From NCBI RefSeq assembly GCF_021530565.1, contig NZ_JAKGBI010000003.1:248001-312000 (forward strand): a stretch of 64,000 nt of DNA, read 5' to 3'. This DNA comes from Pseudoalteromonas sp. SMS1 (GTDB lineage Bacteria; Pseudomonadota; Gammaproteobacteria; Enterobacterales; Alteromonadaceae). Below the pieces are notes generated by a model, which was not told the DNA's origin, searched no databases, and was given only the letters and a program-made list of their open reading frames with translations. Below, one piece after another: positions 57,047 to 64,000 of the stretch. Every line of letters begins with the position of its first letter. Position 1 is the first letter of the stretch. The translations under genes and the position numbers were made by a program.

Positions 57047-57071
57047 AGCCTCCCTAGTGTGAGGCTTTTTT
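57047..57071 (+). terminator. Rho-independent terminator after pepB
   Basis: AGCCTC and GAGGCT arms around an 8-nt loop, then T run. It lies between two convergent genes. Confidence 0.75.
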
Positions 57072-57083
57072 ATTGCTGTGACA

Positions 57084-57503
57084 TTAAGACAATAAAGCCG
57101 CGGCTAAACGGACAAAGTCTGAAGACGTCAAAATACCTAAGAGCTTATTGTTATCATCCACGACCGGCATGCAGCCGTGGCGATTTTCCACAAAAAACTT
57201 CACGACTTCATGAAGACTTTGCTCTGGGGTGACACTGGCAAAATCTTGCGTCATAACATCAATGACTTTCTCTTGTTTTTCTTTTCGCTCGAGCGCTAAA
57301 GTTCCGTACGTAGCGAGTATATTCATGACTTTGGCAATCATGATTTTTTGTGTCAACATCCCGACTAATTGACCTTCTTCATCAATCACTGGAATATGGC
57401 GAATGTTCTTTTCGCGCATAAGATTGTGGGCGTCGTGTAATGTGTGTGATGCTTTTACCGCCAGCGGATCTGCGGTCATCAGTTGCTCAACTGTGTGCAG
57501 CAT
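57084..57503 (-). CDS. CBS-domain pair protein
   Basis: A stand-alone CBS pair of 139 residues: MTADPLAVKASHTLHDAHNL then IRHIPVIDEEGQLVGMLT, and VMTQDFASVTPEQSLHEVV then GCMPVVDDNNKLLGILTSSD. Such proteins bind adenine nucleotides or serve as regulatory modules, but the partner cannot be deduced. It is convergent with pepB. Confidence 0.85.
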   Translation of the reverse strand: MLHTVEQLMTADPLAVKASHTLHDAHNLMREKNIRHIPVIDEEGQLVGMLTQKIMIAKVMNILATYGTLALERKEKQEKVIDVMTQDFASVTPEQSLHEVVKFFVENRHGCMPVVDDNNKLLGILTSSDFVRLAAALLS

Positions 57504-57597
57504 AATATTTTCCCGTTAGTTCATCTTACTAAGGTATAACTGAAAGTGCGTCAGTTTGCCTGTGGCTAGATCAAGAAAGTGGGAGAAACGAGTCGCG

Positions 57598-58371
57598 CTA
57601 TTGATTAATCTGTTTGTCTTTTTGCAGTGCGACCAAGCGTATGTATTTATTTTCTACGAGTTCAGAGAGGGGGACCAATTCAAACCCTTCAGCCGTCAAA
57701 TCTTGCAATGCTTGCGCTAGAAACTGCTGTGTTTCTGGGTAGGGGTGAGCAATGCCGATCGCATAACCTTGCGTTTGTGCGACGCTTTTTAGCTGAGCAA
57801 GCTGTGCTTGAAGCTGTGCTGTTTGTAGTTCATTGTCTAAAAATACATGACGTGCGATATTGTCGACACCATAGAGGTTTGCCACTTTTTGCGCTTGGCT
57901 GTAAGGCGTTGTTTTACTATCGAGAAAGTAAAGGGAACGCTTTTTTAGTACTTCCATTGTCCATTTCATTGGTTCATCGTGTTGTGTCAATGCGGAGCCC
58001 ATATGATTATTTACGCCTTTGACATAGGGTAAGCTTGCCAATGCGTGCCCCAGTGTGCGCTGAAGTTGCCATTTTGGCATATCGAGTGTTAAACCACCGG
58101 GACCAAGTGCTTTATTATCCAGTGCTTGCATCGGTATATGTAAGATAATTTCTTTGTTCTGCTTGGCTGCTTGATAGGCAAAATGTTGTGAAAAAGGCGT
58201 GTGCGGAAGCACTGCATAAGTGAGTTCCCCAGGCAGAGATAAAAACGCGAGATCGCGTTGGTGGTTGCCTATATCATCAATGACAATCGCGATTTGTTTT
58301 GCATAACAAATGATTGGCAATAGATAGAGTAAAACGATAGGTACAACTTTTTTGCGCACAAAGTAAATCAC
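57598..58371 (-). CDS. yibQ: Divergent polysaccharide deacetylase YibQ
   Basis: A periplasmic protein of the divergent polysaccharide deacetylase family. The N-terminus is a signal sequence (VVPIVLLYLLPIICYA) followed by IAIVIDDIGNHQRD, with LHIPMQA and VNNHMGSALT as further family blocks. 257 residues. The start is uncertain: GTG at 58371 and 58359 are both possible and neither has a clear ribosome site. It belongs with envC and gpmI, the E. coli neighbourhood. Confidence 0.85.
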   Translation of the reverse strand: MIYFVRKKVVPIVLLYLLPIICYAKQIAIVIDDIGNHQRDLAFLSLPGELTYAVLPHTPFSQHFAYQAAKQNKEIILHIPMQALDNKALGPGGLTLDMPKWQLQRTLGHALASLPYVKGVNNHMGSALTQHDEPMKWTMEVLKKRSLYFLDSKTTPYSQAQKVANLYGVDNIARHVFLDNELQTAQLQAQLAQLKSVAQTQGYAIGIAHPYPETQQFLAQALQDLTAEGFELVPLSELVENKYIRLVALQKDKQINQ

Positions 58372-58415
58372 AATTATTTAATTATTTTATGGTTATATGT
58401 TGTTGGCATTAATCG

Positions 58416-58469
58416 CCGACGCTTTTATCGTCTAACCTAGCACGTTTTTTGTTCATATAAAAGCGTCGG
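58416..58469. repeat. 13-bp perfect inverted repeat with 28-nt spacer
   Basis: CCGACGCTTTTAT and ATAAAAGCGTCGG lie between ctp and yibQ. No T run follows the outer arm. It may fold in the mRNA after ctp and separate yibQ expression, or be a protein-binding dyad. Confidence 0.6.
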
Positions 58470-58477
58470 TATGTACA

Positions 58478-59701
58478 TTAATTGATCACAGGTTGTTGTT
58501 TTGTCACCAACTTTTTAGCCTCTTTCCAATGTTTAGATAGCCGTGTGTAGAGATCTTTATTGACCTCATCGTTTGACATTATAGCTGCTTTGTTCAGCAC
58601 CGATAGGGCGTTATTACTATATTTTATGTCCGGCTGTATGCCCGTTCCTTCAATTGATTGGCCTGACGGTGTGTAGTAGCGGGCTGTGGTTAGCTTTAAC
58701 GCGCTTGTCCCATTGCCAATTGGAATTAAGGATTGCACAGATCCTTTACCAAATGACTCTTGTCCTAGGATTAATGCACGTTTGTTATCTTGTAGTGCTC
58801 CAGCCAAAATTTCCGCTGCAGATGCAGATTGCTTGTTAATGAGCACAAGAATGGGCGCGCCGTTCAGGATATCCCCTTGCACCGCATAAAACTTTTGGTT
58901 GGCATCAAAAAAGCGCCCTTTGGTGGTGACGATGACACCGCTTTGTAAAAAGAGGTCTGATATAGCTACAGCGCTATTCAATGTGCCCCCAGGGTTATCT
59001 CTCAAATCAATAACCAACCCTTTAAGAGAAATCCCGCTATGGGCAAATAGCATATTAATATGTCTCGCAACATCATGATAGCTATGGTTATTAAAGGATG
59101 AAATAGCCAGATATCCAATATGCCCGTTGAGCAATTTACTGGAAACACTTTCAAGCGTAATTTCTTGACGTCTTAATGCCAGCGTTACCAGCATTTCTGA
59201 GCGTTCTACGGTGATGTGAATAATGGAAAGTTTTGCTTCTCTAAGTAGCTTGGAGACTTCGGAAATGGTTTTATTGGTGACATCATGGGTATTAACCGCG
59301 ACCAGCATATCACCGCCTTCAATACCTGCCTGCTCTGCGGGTGAACCGGGTAAAGTATCCACGATAACGATACGATTCTCAATTTCCTCAACCTCAATTC
59401 CCAACCCTGTGTATCGCCCGTTCGTCGCGCTAAATAGCGTCTCTAATTCATACTCATTTAAGTATTTTGAGTAGGGATCGAGCTGCTCAAACAACTCGTT
59501 AAAGTTGTCACGCTTGATATGATTTAACTGCACTTCCTCCACATAATAGGTTTGGATATGATAGAGGACCTCTTCCATGTGCGCATGACTGATCTGTTTA
59601 GCTTGAAGGGGGCTTGCAAACAGCGTAAATAACAATAAAAAAATACTTACTACAGTGTGGTAGTAGTGTAAGGGCGGGGAAATAGAGACGAAATATTTCA
59701 T
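58478..59701 (-). CDS. Carboxy-terminal processing protease (S41, PDZ)
   Basis: A periplasmic Ser-Lys protease. 407 residues: signal/anchor segment (VVSIFLLLFTLFASPLQA), a PDZ domain (YTGLGIEVEEIENRIVIVDTL, GGDMLVAVN), then the S41 core with GLVIDLRDNPGG, the catalytic Ser in INKQSASAAEIL and Lys in GQESFGKGSVQSL. AGGAG precedes the ATG. It is inserted between envC and yibQ; such Ctp proteases often act on cell-wall enzymes, fitting the EnvC neighbour. Confidence 0.9.
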   Translation of the reverse strand: MKYFVSISPPLHYYHTVVSIFLLLFTLFASPLQAKQISHAHMEEVLYHIQTYYVEEVQLNHIKRDNFNELFEQLDPYSKYLNEYELETLFSATNGRYTGLGIEVEEIENRIVIVDTLPGSPAEQAGIEGGDMLVAVNTHDVTNKTISEVSKLLREAKLSIIHITVERSEMLVTLALRRQEITLESVSSKLLNGHIGYLAISSFNNHSYHDVARHINMLFAHSGISLKGLVIDLRDNPGGTLNSAVAISDLFLQSGVIVTTKGRFFDANQKFYAVQGDILNGAPILVLINKQSASAAEILAGALQDNKRALILGQESFGKGSVQSLIPIGNGTSALKLTTARYYTPSGQSIEGTGIQPDIKYSNNALSVLNKAAIMSNDEVNKDLYTRLSKHWKEAKKLVTKQQPVIN

Positions 59702-59738
59702 ATGCTGCTCCTAGTGACGGGCAGCATAGGTTATTCAT

Positions 59739-60884
59739 TTAACTTGATCTGCACCATTTAACTGGATTCACAGCGCTTCCTTTATGCCGTATTTCGAAGT
59801 ATAGCCCAGGATTCTGTTGTCCGCCGCTTTGCCCAACTAATGCGATTGAATCGCCGGGGTTTACATAGTCGCCCACATCTCTAAGTAAGGTCTGTGCATG
59901 CCCATAGAGGCTCATAAAGCCTTCTCCGTGGTCAAGTACAATCACCCAACCAAATCCATTCAACCAATCTGCATAAACGACGTGCCCAGGGGCAACACTG
60001 GTAATCTCATCGCCGTTTTTGCCGGCAATCATCACGCCTTTCCAGCTCATGCCTGCATGCTTTCTTTGTCCATAGCGTTTGGTTAGCTTACCTTTGAGAG
60101 GCCAGGCAAGTTTGCCTTTGAGTCTTCGCAACCCATCTAGTTGTGCAATGAATACCTCTTCACTGGGGGCTTGGACGTCGGCCAGTGCTTCTAAGGTTGT
60201 TTTTAATGTGGTTTCGTTTTCTTCTAAGTAGGCGATTGCAGACTGAGTTTGTTGCAACTTATCATTGAGGTTGTTCAAATGCGTTTGGCGTTGTCTTTGT
60301 GCCAACTGAAGTTCATTTTGTCTTACTTGTTGCTGGGCGAGCAAATCAACCAATTGTTGCTGCACTTTTTCAAGTGCACGCTGGTTTTTTTCGAGCTCTA
60401 AAAAGATGTCTTTTAAATCTTCGAGCTGATTGATACGGGCTTTATTAAAGTAGTCATAGTAACTAATTGTGCGTTCTAACGCCGACGTTTTTTGTTGGTT
60501 CAGAAGCATTTTTGAATAGTCATGACTGCCTGTGACGTAGGCGCTTTTCAACTGTGCAGCGAGCAGTTTCTGAAGGGTTTTCTTACGCCGATTTAGCTGT
60601 TGGCTTTCTGTTTTTAGGGTGTACTGTTGCTGTTTGTTTTCACTGATCCCTTGCTTTGTAAAAGCGAGGGCTTTTGCACTGCGCGCAATTTCCAGCTCGA
60701 AAGATTTTAACCGCTGTTTAAGCGAGGTAAACGACTTTTTTTGTTTGTCGTAGGCGGCCTGACTTTTTTTAAGCTCAGCTTGCACCGCAGCGAGATCAGC
60801 CTTGGTTTGGGATTCATTAGCAGCGCTTGGAAGCACTGCTAACAAACAGATAAAAGTCAGGCCAGTGATGAGTCCACGTCGCAT
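59739..60884 (-). CDS. envC: Murein hydrolase activator EnvC
   Basis: Activates AmiA/AmiB amidases at the division septum. 381 residues: signal peptide (GLITGLTFICLLAVLPSAANE), a long coiled coil (residues ~25-240), then a LytM domain. The metal residues are lost: the HxxxD site reads SWKGVMI, while SLYGHA and LYFEIRH remain, as expected for a non-catalytic EnvC. It starts 1 nt after the gpmI stop, so the two are coupled. Confidence 0.93.
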   Translation of the reverse strand: MRRGLITGLTFICLLAVLPSAANESQTKADLAAVQAELKKSQAAYDKQKKSFTSLKQRLKSFELEIARSAKALAFTKQGISENKQQQYTLKTESQQLNRRKKTLQKLLAAQLKSAYVTGSHDYSKMLLNQQKTSALERTISYYDYFNKARINQLEDLKDIFLELEKNQRALEKVQQQLVDLLAQQQVRQNELQLAQRQRQTHLNNLNDKLQQTQSAIAYLEENETTLKTTLEALADVQAPSEEVFIAQLDGLRRLKGKLAWPLKGKLTKRYGQRKHAGMSWKGVMIAGKNGDEITSVAPGHVVYADWLNGFGWVIVLDHGEGFMSLYGHAQTLLRDVGDYVNPGDSIALVGQSGGQQNPGLYFEIRHKGSAVNPVKWCRSS

Positions 60885-60885
60885 A

Positions 60886-62430
60886 TTATTTTAAACGCAT
60901 AATCGGTGAACCCGTCATTTCTTCTGGCTGCGCCATACCCAATAGGTGCAGTATGGTTGGTGCAACGTCACTTAACGTTTTAGCCGCTTGAGGCTCGGCA
61001 TCGCGCCCCACATAGATAAATGGCACTGGCTCACTGGTATGTGCTGTGTGCGCTTGGCCCGTGCTTGGATCTTGCATTTGTTCTGCATTCCCGTGGTCAG
61101 CGGTGATAAGTGCTTCACCACCAGACGATTCAAGCGCTTTAACAACGCGCCCAATACAGTGATCAACCGCTTCACATGCTTTAACCGCGGCGTCGAAAAC
61201 GCCAGAATGGCCTACCATGTCTCCATTTGGGTAGTTACAAATAATGACGTCAAATTCACCACTATGAATCGCGTCTACCAACTTGTCTGTGAGCATCTCA
61301 GAGTTCATTTCTGGCTGCAGGTCGTAGGTGGCAACTTGTGGTGACGGGATCAGTTCGCGTTTTTCGCCTTCAAACAAATCTTCGCGCCCGCCACTAAAGA
61401 AGAAAGTCACATGTGCATATTTTTCGGTTTCAGAAATACGCAACTGTGTTTTGTCATGTTTTGCAAGCCACTCACCTAACACATTATTTAGCTTTTCAGG
61501 TGCAAAGGCGATGGGCGCTTTGATGTCTGCGGCATATTCCGTCATCATAACAAAACTGCTGAGTACCGGTGTTTTTTGCTTGTCAAAGCCATTAAAATCA
61601 GCGTCAACAAAAGCGCGCGTCATTTGCCTTGCTCTGTCTGCGCGGAAGTTTAGAAATAATACCGCGTCGCCATCATTGATGGTTGCAGCTTGTTGGCCTT
61701 GTGGCACGATAGTAGATGCTTTAACAAATTCATCATTTTCATCACGCGCGTAGGCGGCTTGAAGTGCTTCAACACCATCCACGAAAGTAAACTCTGACTC
61801 ACCGCTTACCATCAGGTTGTATGCTAATTCAATGCGCTCCCAGCGATTGTCCCGGTCCATGGCATAGTAGCGGCCAATGAGCGTCGCTAAGCGACCACGG
61901 CCAAGTTTTGCGAATACAGATTGAATGCGTTCGATAGATGCCTGCGCACTTCTTGGTGGTGTGTCACGGCCATCTAAAAATGCATGGAAGAAGATATCTT
62001 TCGCGCCACGCTGTGCAGCTAGTTCTATCGAGGCAATGATATGGTCTTCATGGCTATGAACACCACCTGGACTCAAAAGGCCCATTAGGTGAACCGCTTT
62101 ACCTTGCGCGACGGCATCATCGATACTTGCTACTAACGTTGGGTTATGCGCAAACTCACCATCATCAATTGCTTTTGTGATCCGTGTAAAGTCTTGATAG
62201 ACAATACGCCCAGCGCCGAGGTTTACGTGCCCAACTTCAGAATTTCCCATTTGACCATCTGGCAAGCCAACATCTAAACCAGAACCTGAAATCAGTGTTT
62301 TAGGTTTTGTTTGCCAAAGCTCATCAAGTACAGGTGTATTAGCAGCGAGGACCGCATTACTCTGTGTTTCTTCTCTGTATCCCCAGCCATCTAAAATCAT
62401 AAGTACTAGTGGTTTTTTCTTCGCAGTCAT
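60886..62430 (-). CDS. gpmI: Cofactor-independent phosphoglycerate mutase
   Basis: Interconverts 3- and 2-phosphoglycerate with two manganese ions. 514 residues from ATG 62430, with AGGAG 6 nt upstream; the frame runs 7 codons further without a better site. Landmarks: [11 protein letters not shown], the active-site Ser in [20 protein letters not shown] and [11 protein letters not shown]. It heads gpmI-envC-ctp-yibQ. Confidence 0.96.
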   Translation of the reverse strand: MTAKKKPLVLMILDGWGYREETQSNAVLAANTPVLDELWQTKPKTLISGSGLDVGLPDGQMGNSEVGHVNLGAGRIVYQDFTRITKAIDDGEFAHNPTLVASIDDAVAQGKAVHLMGLLSPGGVHSHEDHIIASIELAAQRGAKDIFFHAFLDGRDTPPRSAQASIERIQSVFAKLGRGRLATLIGRYYAMDRDNRWERIELAYNLMVSGESEFTFVDGVEALQAAYARDENDEFVKASTIVPQGQQAATINDGDAVLFLNFRADRARQMTRAFVDADFNGFDKQKTPVLSSFVMMTEYAADIKAPIAFAPEKLNNVLGEWLAKHDKTQLRISETEKYAHVTFFFSGGREDLFEGEKRELIPSPQVATYDLQPEMNSEMLTDKLVDAIHSGEFDVIICNYPNGDMVGHSGVFDAAVKACEAVDHCIGRVVKALESSGGEALITADHGNAEQMQDPSTGQAHTAHTSEPVPFIYVGRDAEPQAAKTLSDVAPTILHLLGMAQPEEMTGSPIMRLK

Positions 62431-62709
62431 TTGGGCTCCTGAAAAATGCACGATAGATGGGCATAGAATACCTTGTTTTGCGTAAATATTCAGCCCTGTG
62501 CTGGTGATTTATGTTCAACTTTGATTAATGCAATGGTAACAACCGCATCGGTATACTCATCCGTTGGATTGAAGGGCTTATGTTGTCCTGAATGGTCACG
62601 AGGGTTATTGCGTCTTAACAAGGAAGCTTAAGATGGGTTTGTACCATGAGACGTAAAAAAGTATACTCGCTGCACTGTAAGTTTTATCTCCCAATAAGTG
62701 GCAAGGTCC

Positions 62710-63141
62710 ATGGAACAATATATAGCTTTTTTTTCAAATCACCCAGTATTGAGTATCATCTGGGTTGTGTTGGCGATTATGCTGGTACATAGCTGGTATA
62801 AAAGCCGCTTCTCTGCAATTCGTCAAATTAACCCTCAACAGGTTACTTTGCTGATTAACAAAGATGATGCGCAAGTACTCGATATGCGTGGCAAAAAAGA
62901 CTTTACAGCAGGTCGTATCGCGGGCGCCGAGTTGATGAGTGCAGACAAAGCCAAACTAAATGACTTCGGTGGACTTGAAAAGTACAAAACCAAGCCCATT
63001 ATACTTGTGTGTAATACAGGTATGACTGCAAACAATATTGCCGAAAGAATGCATCAACAGGGTTACGAACAAGTTTATGTTCTTTCAGGTGGCATGAGCT
63101 CTTGGCAAAGTGCAGGCCTACCAACGACTAACGGAAAGTAA
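62710..63141 (+). CDS. yibN: Membrane-anchored rhodanese-like protein YibN
   Basis: A 143-residue protein with an N-terminal membrane span (HPVLSIIWVVLAIMLVHSW) followed by a rhodanese domain. The expected catalytic cysteine is present in ILVCNTGMTANNIA, so sulfurtransferase activity is possible. I start at ATG 62710 with AAGG upstream rather than GTG 62698. It is the first gene of yibN-grxC-secB-gpsA, the conserved order. Confidence 0.9.
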   Translation: MEQYIAFFSNHPVLSIIWVVLAIMLVHSWYKSRFSAIRQINPQQVTLLINKDDAQVLDMRGKKDFTAGRIAGAELMSADKAKLNDFGGLEKYKTKPIILVCNTGMTANNIAERMHQQGYEQVYVLSGGMSSWQSAGLPTTNGK

Positions 63142-63153
63142 TCGGAGTGGTTT

Positions 63154-63411
63154 ATGAGTAATGATGTAATTATCTATACAAAAGATTATTGTCCTTTTTG
63201 TCATCGTGCCAAAGCCTTGTTAGATAGCAAAGGCGTAACATACACAGAGTATGATATTGGTGTAAAGCCAGAGCTGCGTGAAGAAATGATCGAAAAAGCA
63301 AATGGCGGTTACACGGTGCCACAAATATTTATCAATGGGCAGCACATTGGCGGTTGTGATGATATGATGGCGCTGGAAGCCCAAGGCAAACTGGTATCTT
63401 TACTGAACTAA
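63154..63411 (+). CDS. grxC: Glutaredoxin 3
   Basis: A glutathione-dependent disulphide reductase. 85 residues with the dithiol active site YCPFCH, the TVPQIFI cis-Pro segment and GGCDDMMAL glutathione site. GGAGTGG precedes the ATG. It lies 12 nt after yibN. Confidence 0.97.
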   Translation: MSNDVIIYTKDYCPFCHRAKALLDSKGVTYTEYDIGVKPELREEMIEKANGGYTVPQIFINGQHIGGCDDMMALEAQGKLVSLLN

Positions 63412-63497
63412 TCGAGCAAGATTAAGTATTAACAGCGTCAATACTGACAACGATATTCGTCATGGATGCTGATTAAACAATATATATAGGAATAATA

Positions 63498-63980
63498 ATG
63501 ACTGAACAAAATCAAAACGCGGCAGCAGAACAACAAGAAGGCCCACAATTCAACATCCAACGCATCTATGTAAAAGATGTATCGTTCGAGACGCCTAATT
63601 CTCCAGCTATTTTTCAAAAAGAGTGGACGCCTGAAGTTAAGCTAGATATGGACACGCGTTCAGCTAAATTAGACGAAGGTGTATTTGAGGTTGTTTTAGC
63701 ACTCACAGTTACTGCGTCAATCGGCGAAGAGACTGCATTCCTATGTGAAATTCAGCAAGCAGGTATTTTCTCTGTTGGTGAACTTGAAGAAATCCAACTG
63801 GCGCACATGTTGGGTGCATTCTGTCCTAACATCCTATTCCCATACGCGCGTGAAGCCGTTGCTAGCCTAGTTAACCGTGGTACGTTCCCACAACTAAACT
63901 TAGCGCCAGTTAACTTTGATGCATTATTTGCTCAATACATGCAACAACGTGCAGCGCAAGAGCAAACAGCTGACGCATAA
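63498..63980 (+). CDS. secB: Protein-export chaperone SecB
   Basis: A tetrameric chaperone that keeps preproteins unfolded and delivers them to SecA. 160 residues with [29 protein letters not shown] and [20 protein letters not shown] then [16 protein letters not shown] precedes the ATG. It sits after grxC as expected. Confidence 0.97.
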   Translation: MTEQNQNAAAEQQEGPQFNIQRIYVKDVSFETPNSPAIFQKEWTPEVKLDMDTRSAKLDEGVFEVVLALTVTASIGEETAFLCEIQQAGIFSVGELEEIQLAHMLGAFCPNILFPYAREAVASLVNRGTFPQLNLAPVNFDALFAQYMQQRAAQEQTADA

Positions 63981-63983
63981 GCT

Positions 63984-64000
63984 ATGAATACATCACAGTC
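63984..64000 (+). CDS. gpsA: Probable start of glycerol-3-phosphate dehydrogenase
   Basis: Only MNTSQ is visible before the window ends. The ATG lies 3 nt after the secB stop, where gpsA follows in this conserved gene order. The call rests on synteny alone. Confidence 0.45.

Overview
The window looks like a chromosomal segment of a marine gammaproteobacterium of the order Alteromonadales, most like Pseudoalteromonas. This rests on protein-level resemblance and gene order (sfsA-dksA-gluQRS-pcnB-folK-panB-panC, yibN-grxC-secB-gpsA, rph-pyrE, epd-pgk-fba, phoB-phoR), on the aspartate decarboxylase PanP, and on the DUF4212/Na+-symporter cluster with its CBS/DUF294 and DnaQ-like partners. No database search was run. 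I saw no tRNA, rRNA, CRISPR array or insertion sequence. It is mostly core genome with a few accessory patches.

Layout. 0-3 kb: end of obgE, folA, a DUF3718 protein, hpf and galU. 3-4.6 kb: small accessory patch with a catalytically degraded tyrosine-recombinase-like protein, a ribbon-helix-helix protein and a glyoxalase. 4.6-15 kb: recG and trmH; the divergent asnC/asnA pair; a FapA-like protein; ridA, spoT, rpoZ and gmk. 15-19 kb: a chemoreceptor, then a two-gene unit of unknown function (secreted protein plus small membrane protein) in AT-rich DNA. 19-25.3 kb: yicC, rph-pyrE, mpl-ubiX and a YadGH-type ABC exporter. 25.6-33 kb: a secreted lectin/fibrinogen-like protein, a TrmB-like methyltransferase, a degenerate GGDEF/EAL receptor, panP and an active-looking GAF-GGDEF cyclase. 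33-41.5 kb: a giant transporter-fused hybrid histidine kinase, the DUF4212 + SSS symporter, a cNMP/CBS/DUF294 protein and a DEDDh exonuclease. 41.7-45.1 kb: epd-pgk-fba. 45.2-49 kb: an unusual GATC-rich spacer, then phoB-phoR-pstS with Pho boxes. 49-57 kb: a small lipoprotein, panC-panB-folK-pcnB, gluQRS, dksA, sfsA and pepB. 57-64 kb: a CBS protein, yibQ, a Ctp protease, envC and gpmI on the minus strand, divergent from yibN-grxC-secB-(gpsA).

How the genes work together. PanP (aspartate to beta-alanine) plus PanB and PanC would complete the beta-alanine and pantoate branches of pantothenate synthesis without PanD. SpoT, DksA and omega all belong to the ppGpp response. Epd, Pgk, Fba and GpmI cover central carbon metabolism. 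PhoBR and PstS form an autoregulated phosphate-starvation unit. The SSS-fused kinase, the symporter and a LiuR-like operator suggest control of short-chain carboxylate use.

Items most worth a second look: the 31-bp-periodic GATC/TACCAAC repeats before phoB; the probable AUU start codon of pcnB; the doubly degenerate GGDEF/EAL protein; the recombinase-like protein without its catalytic residues; the lectin-type secreted protein; and the uncharacterised pair at 17.5-18.6 kb.
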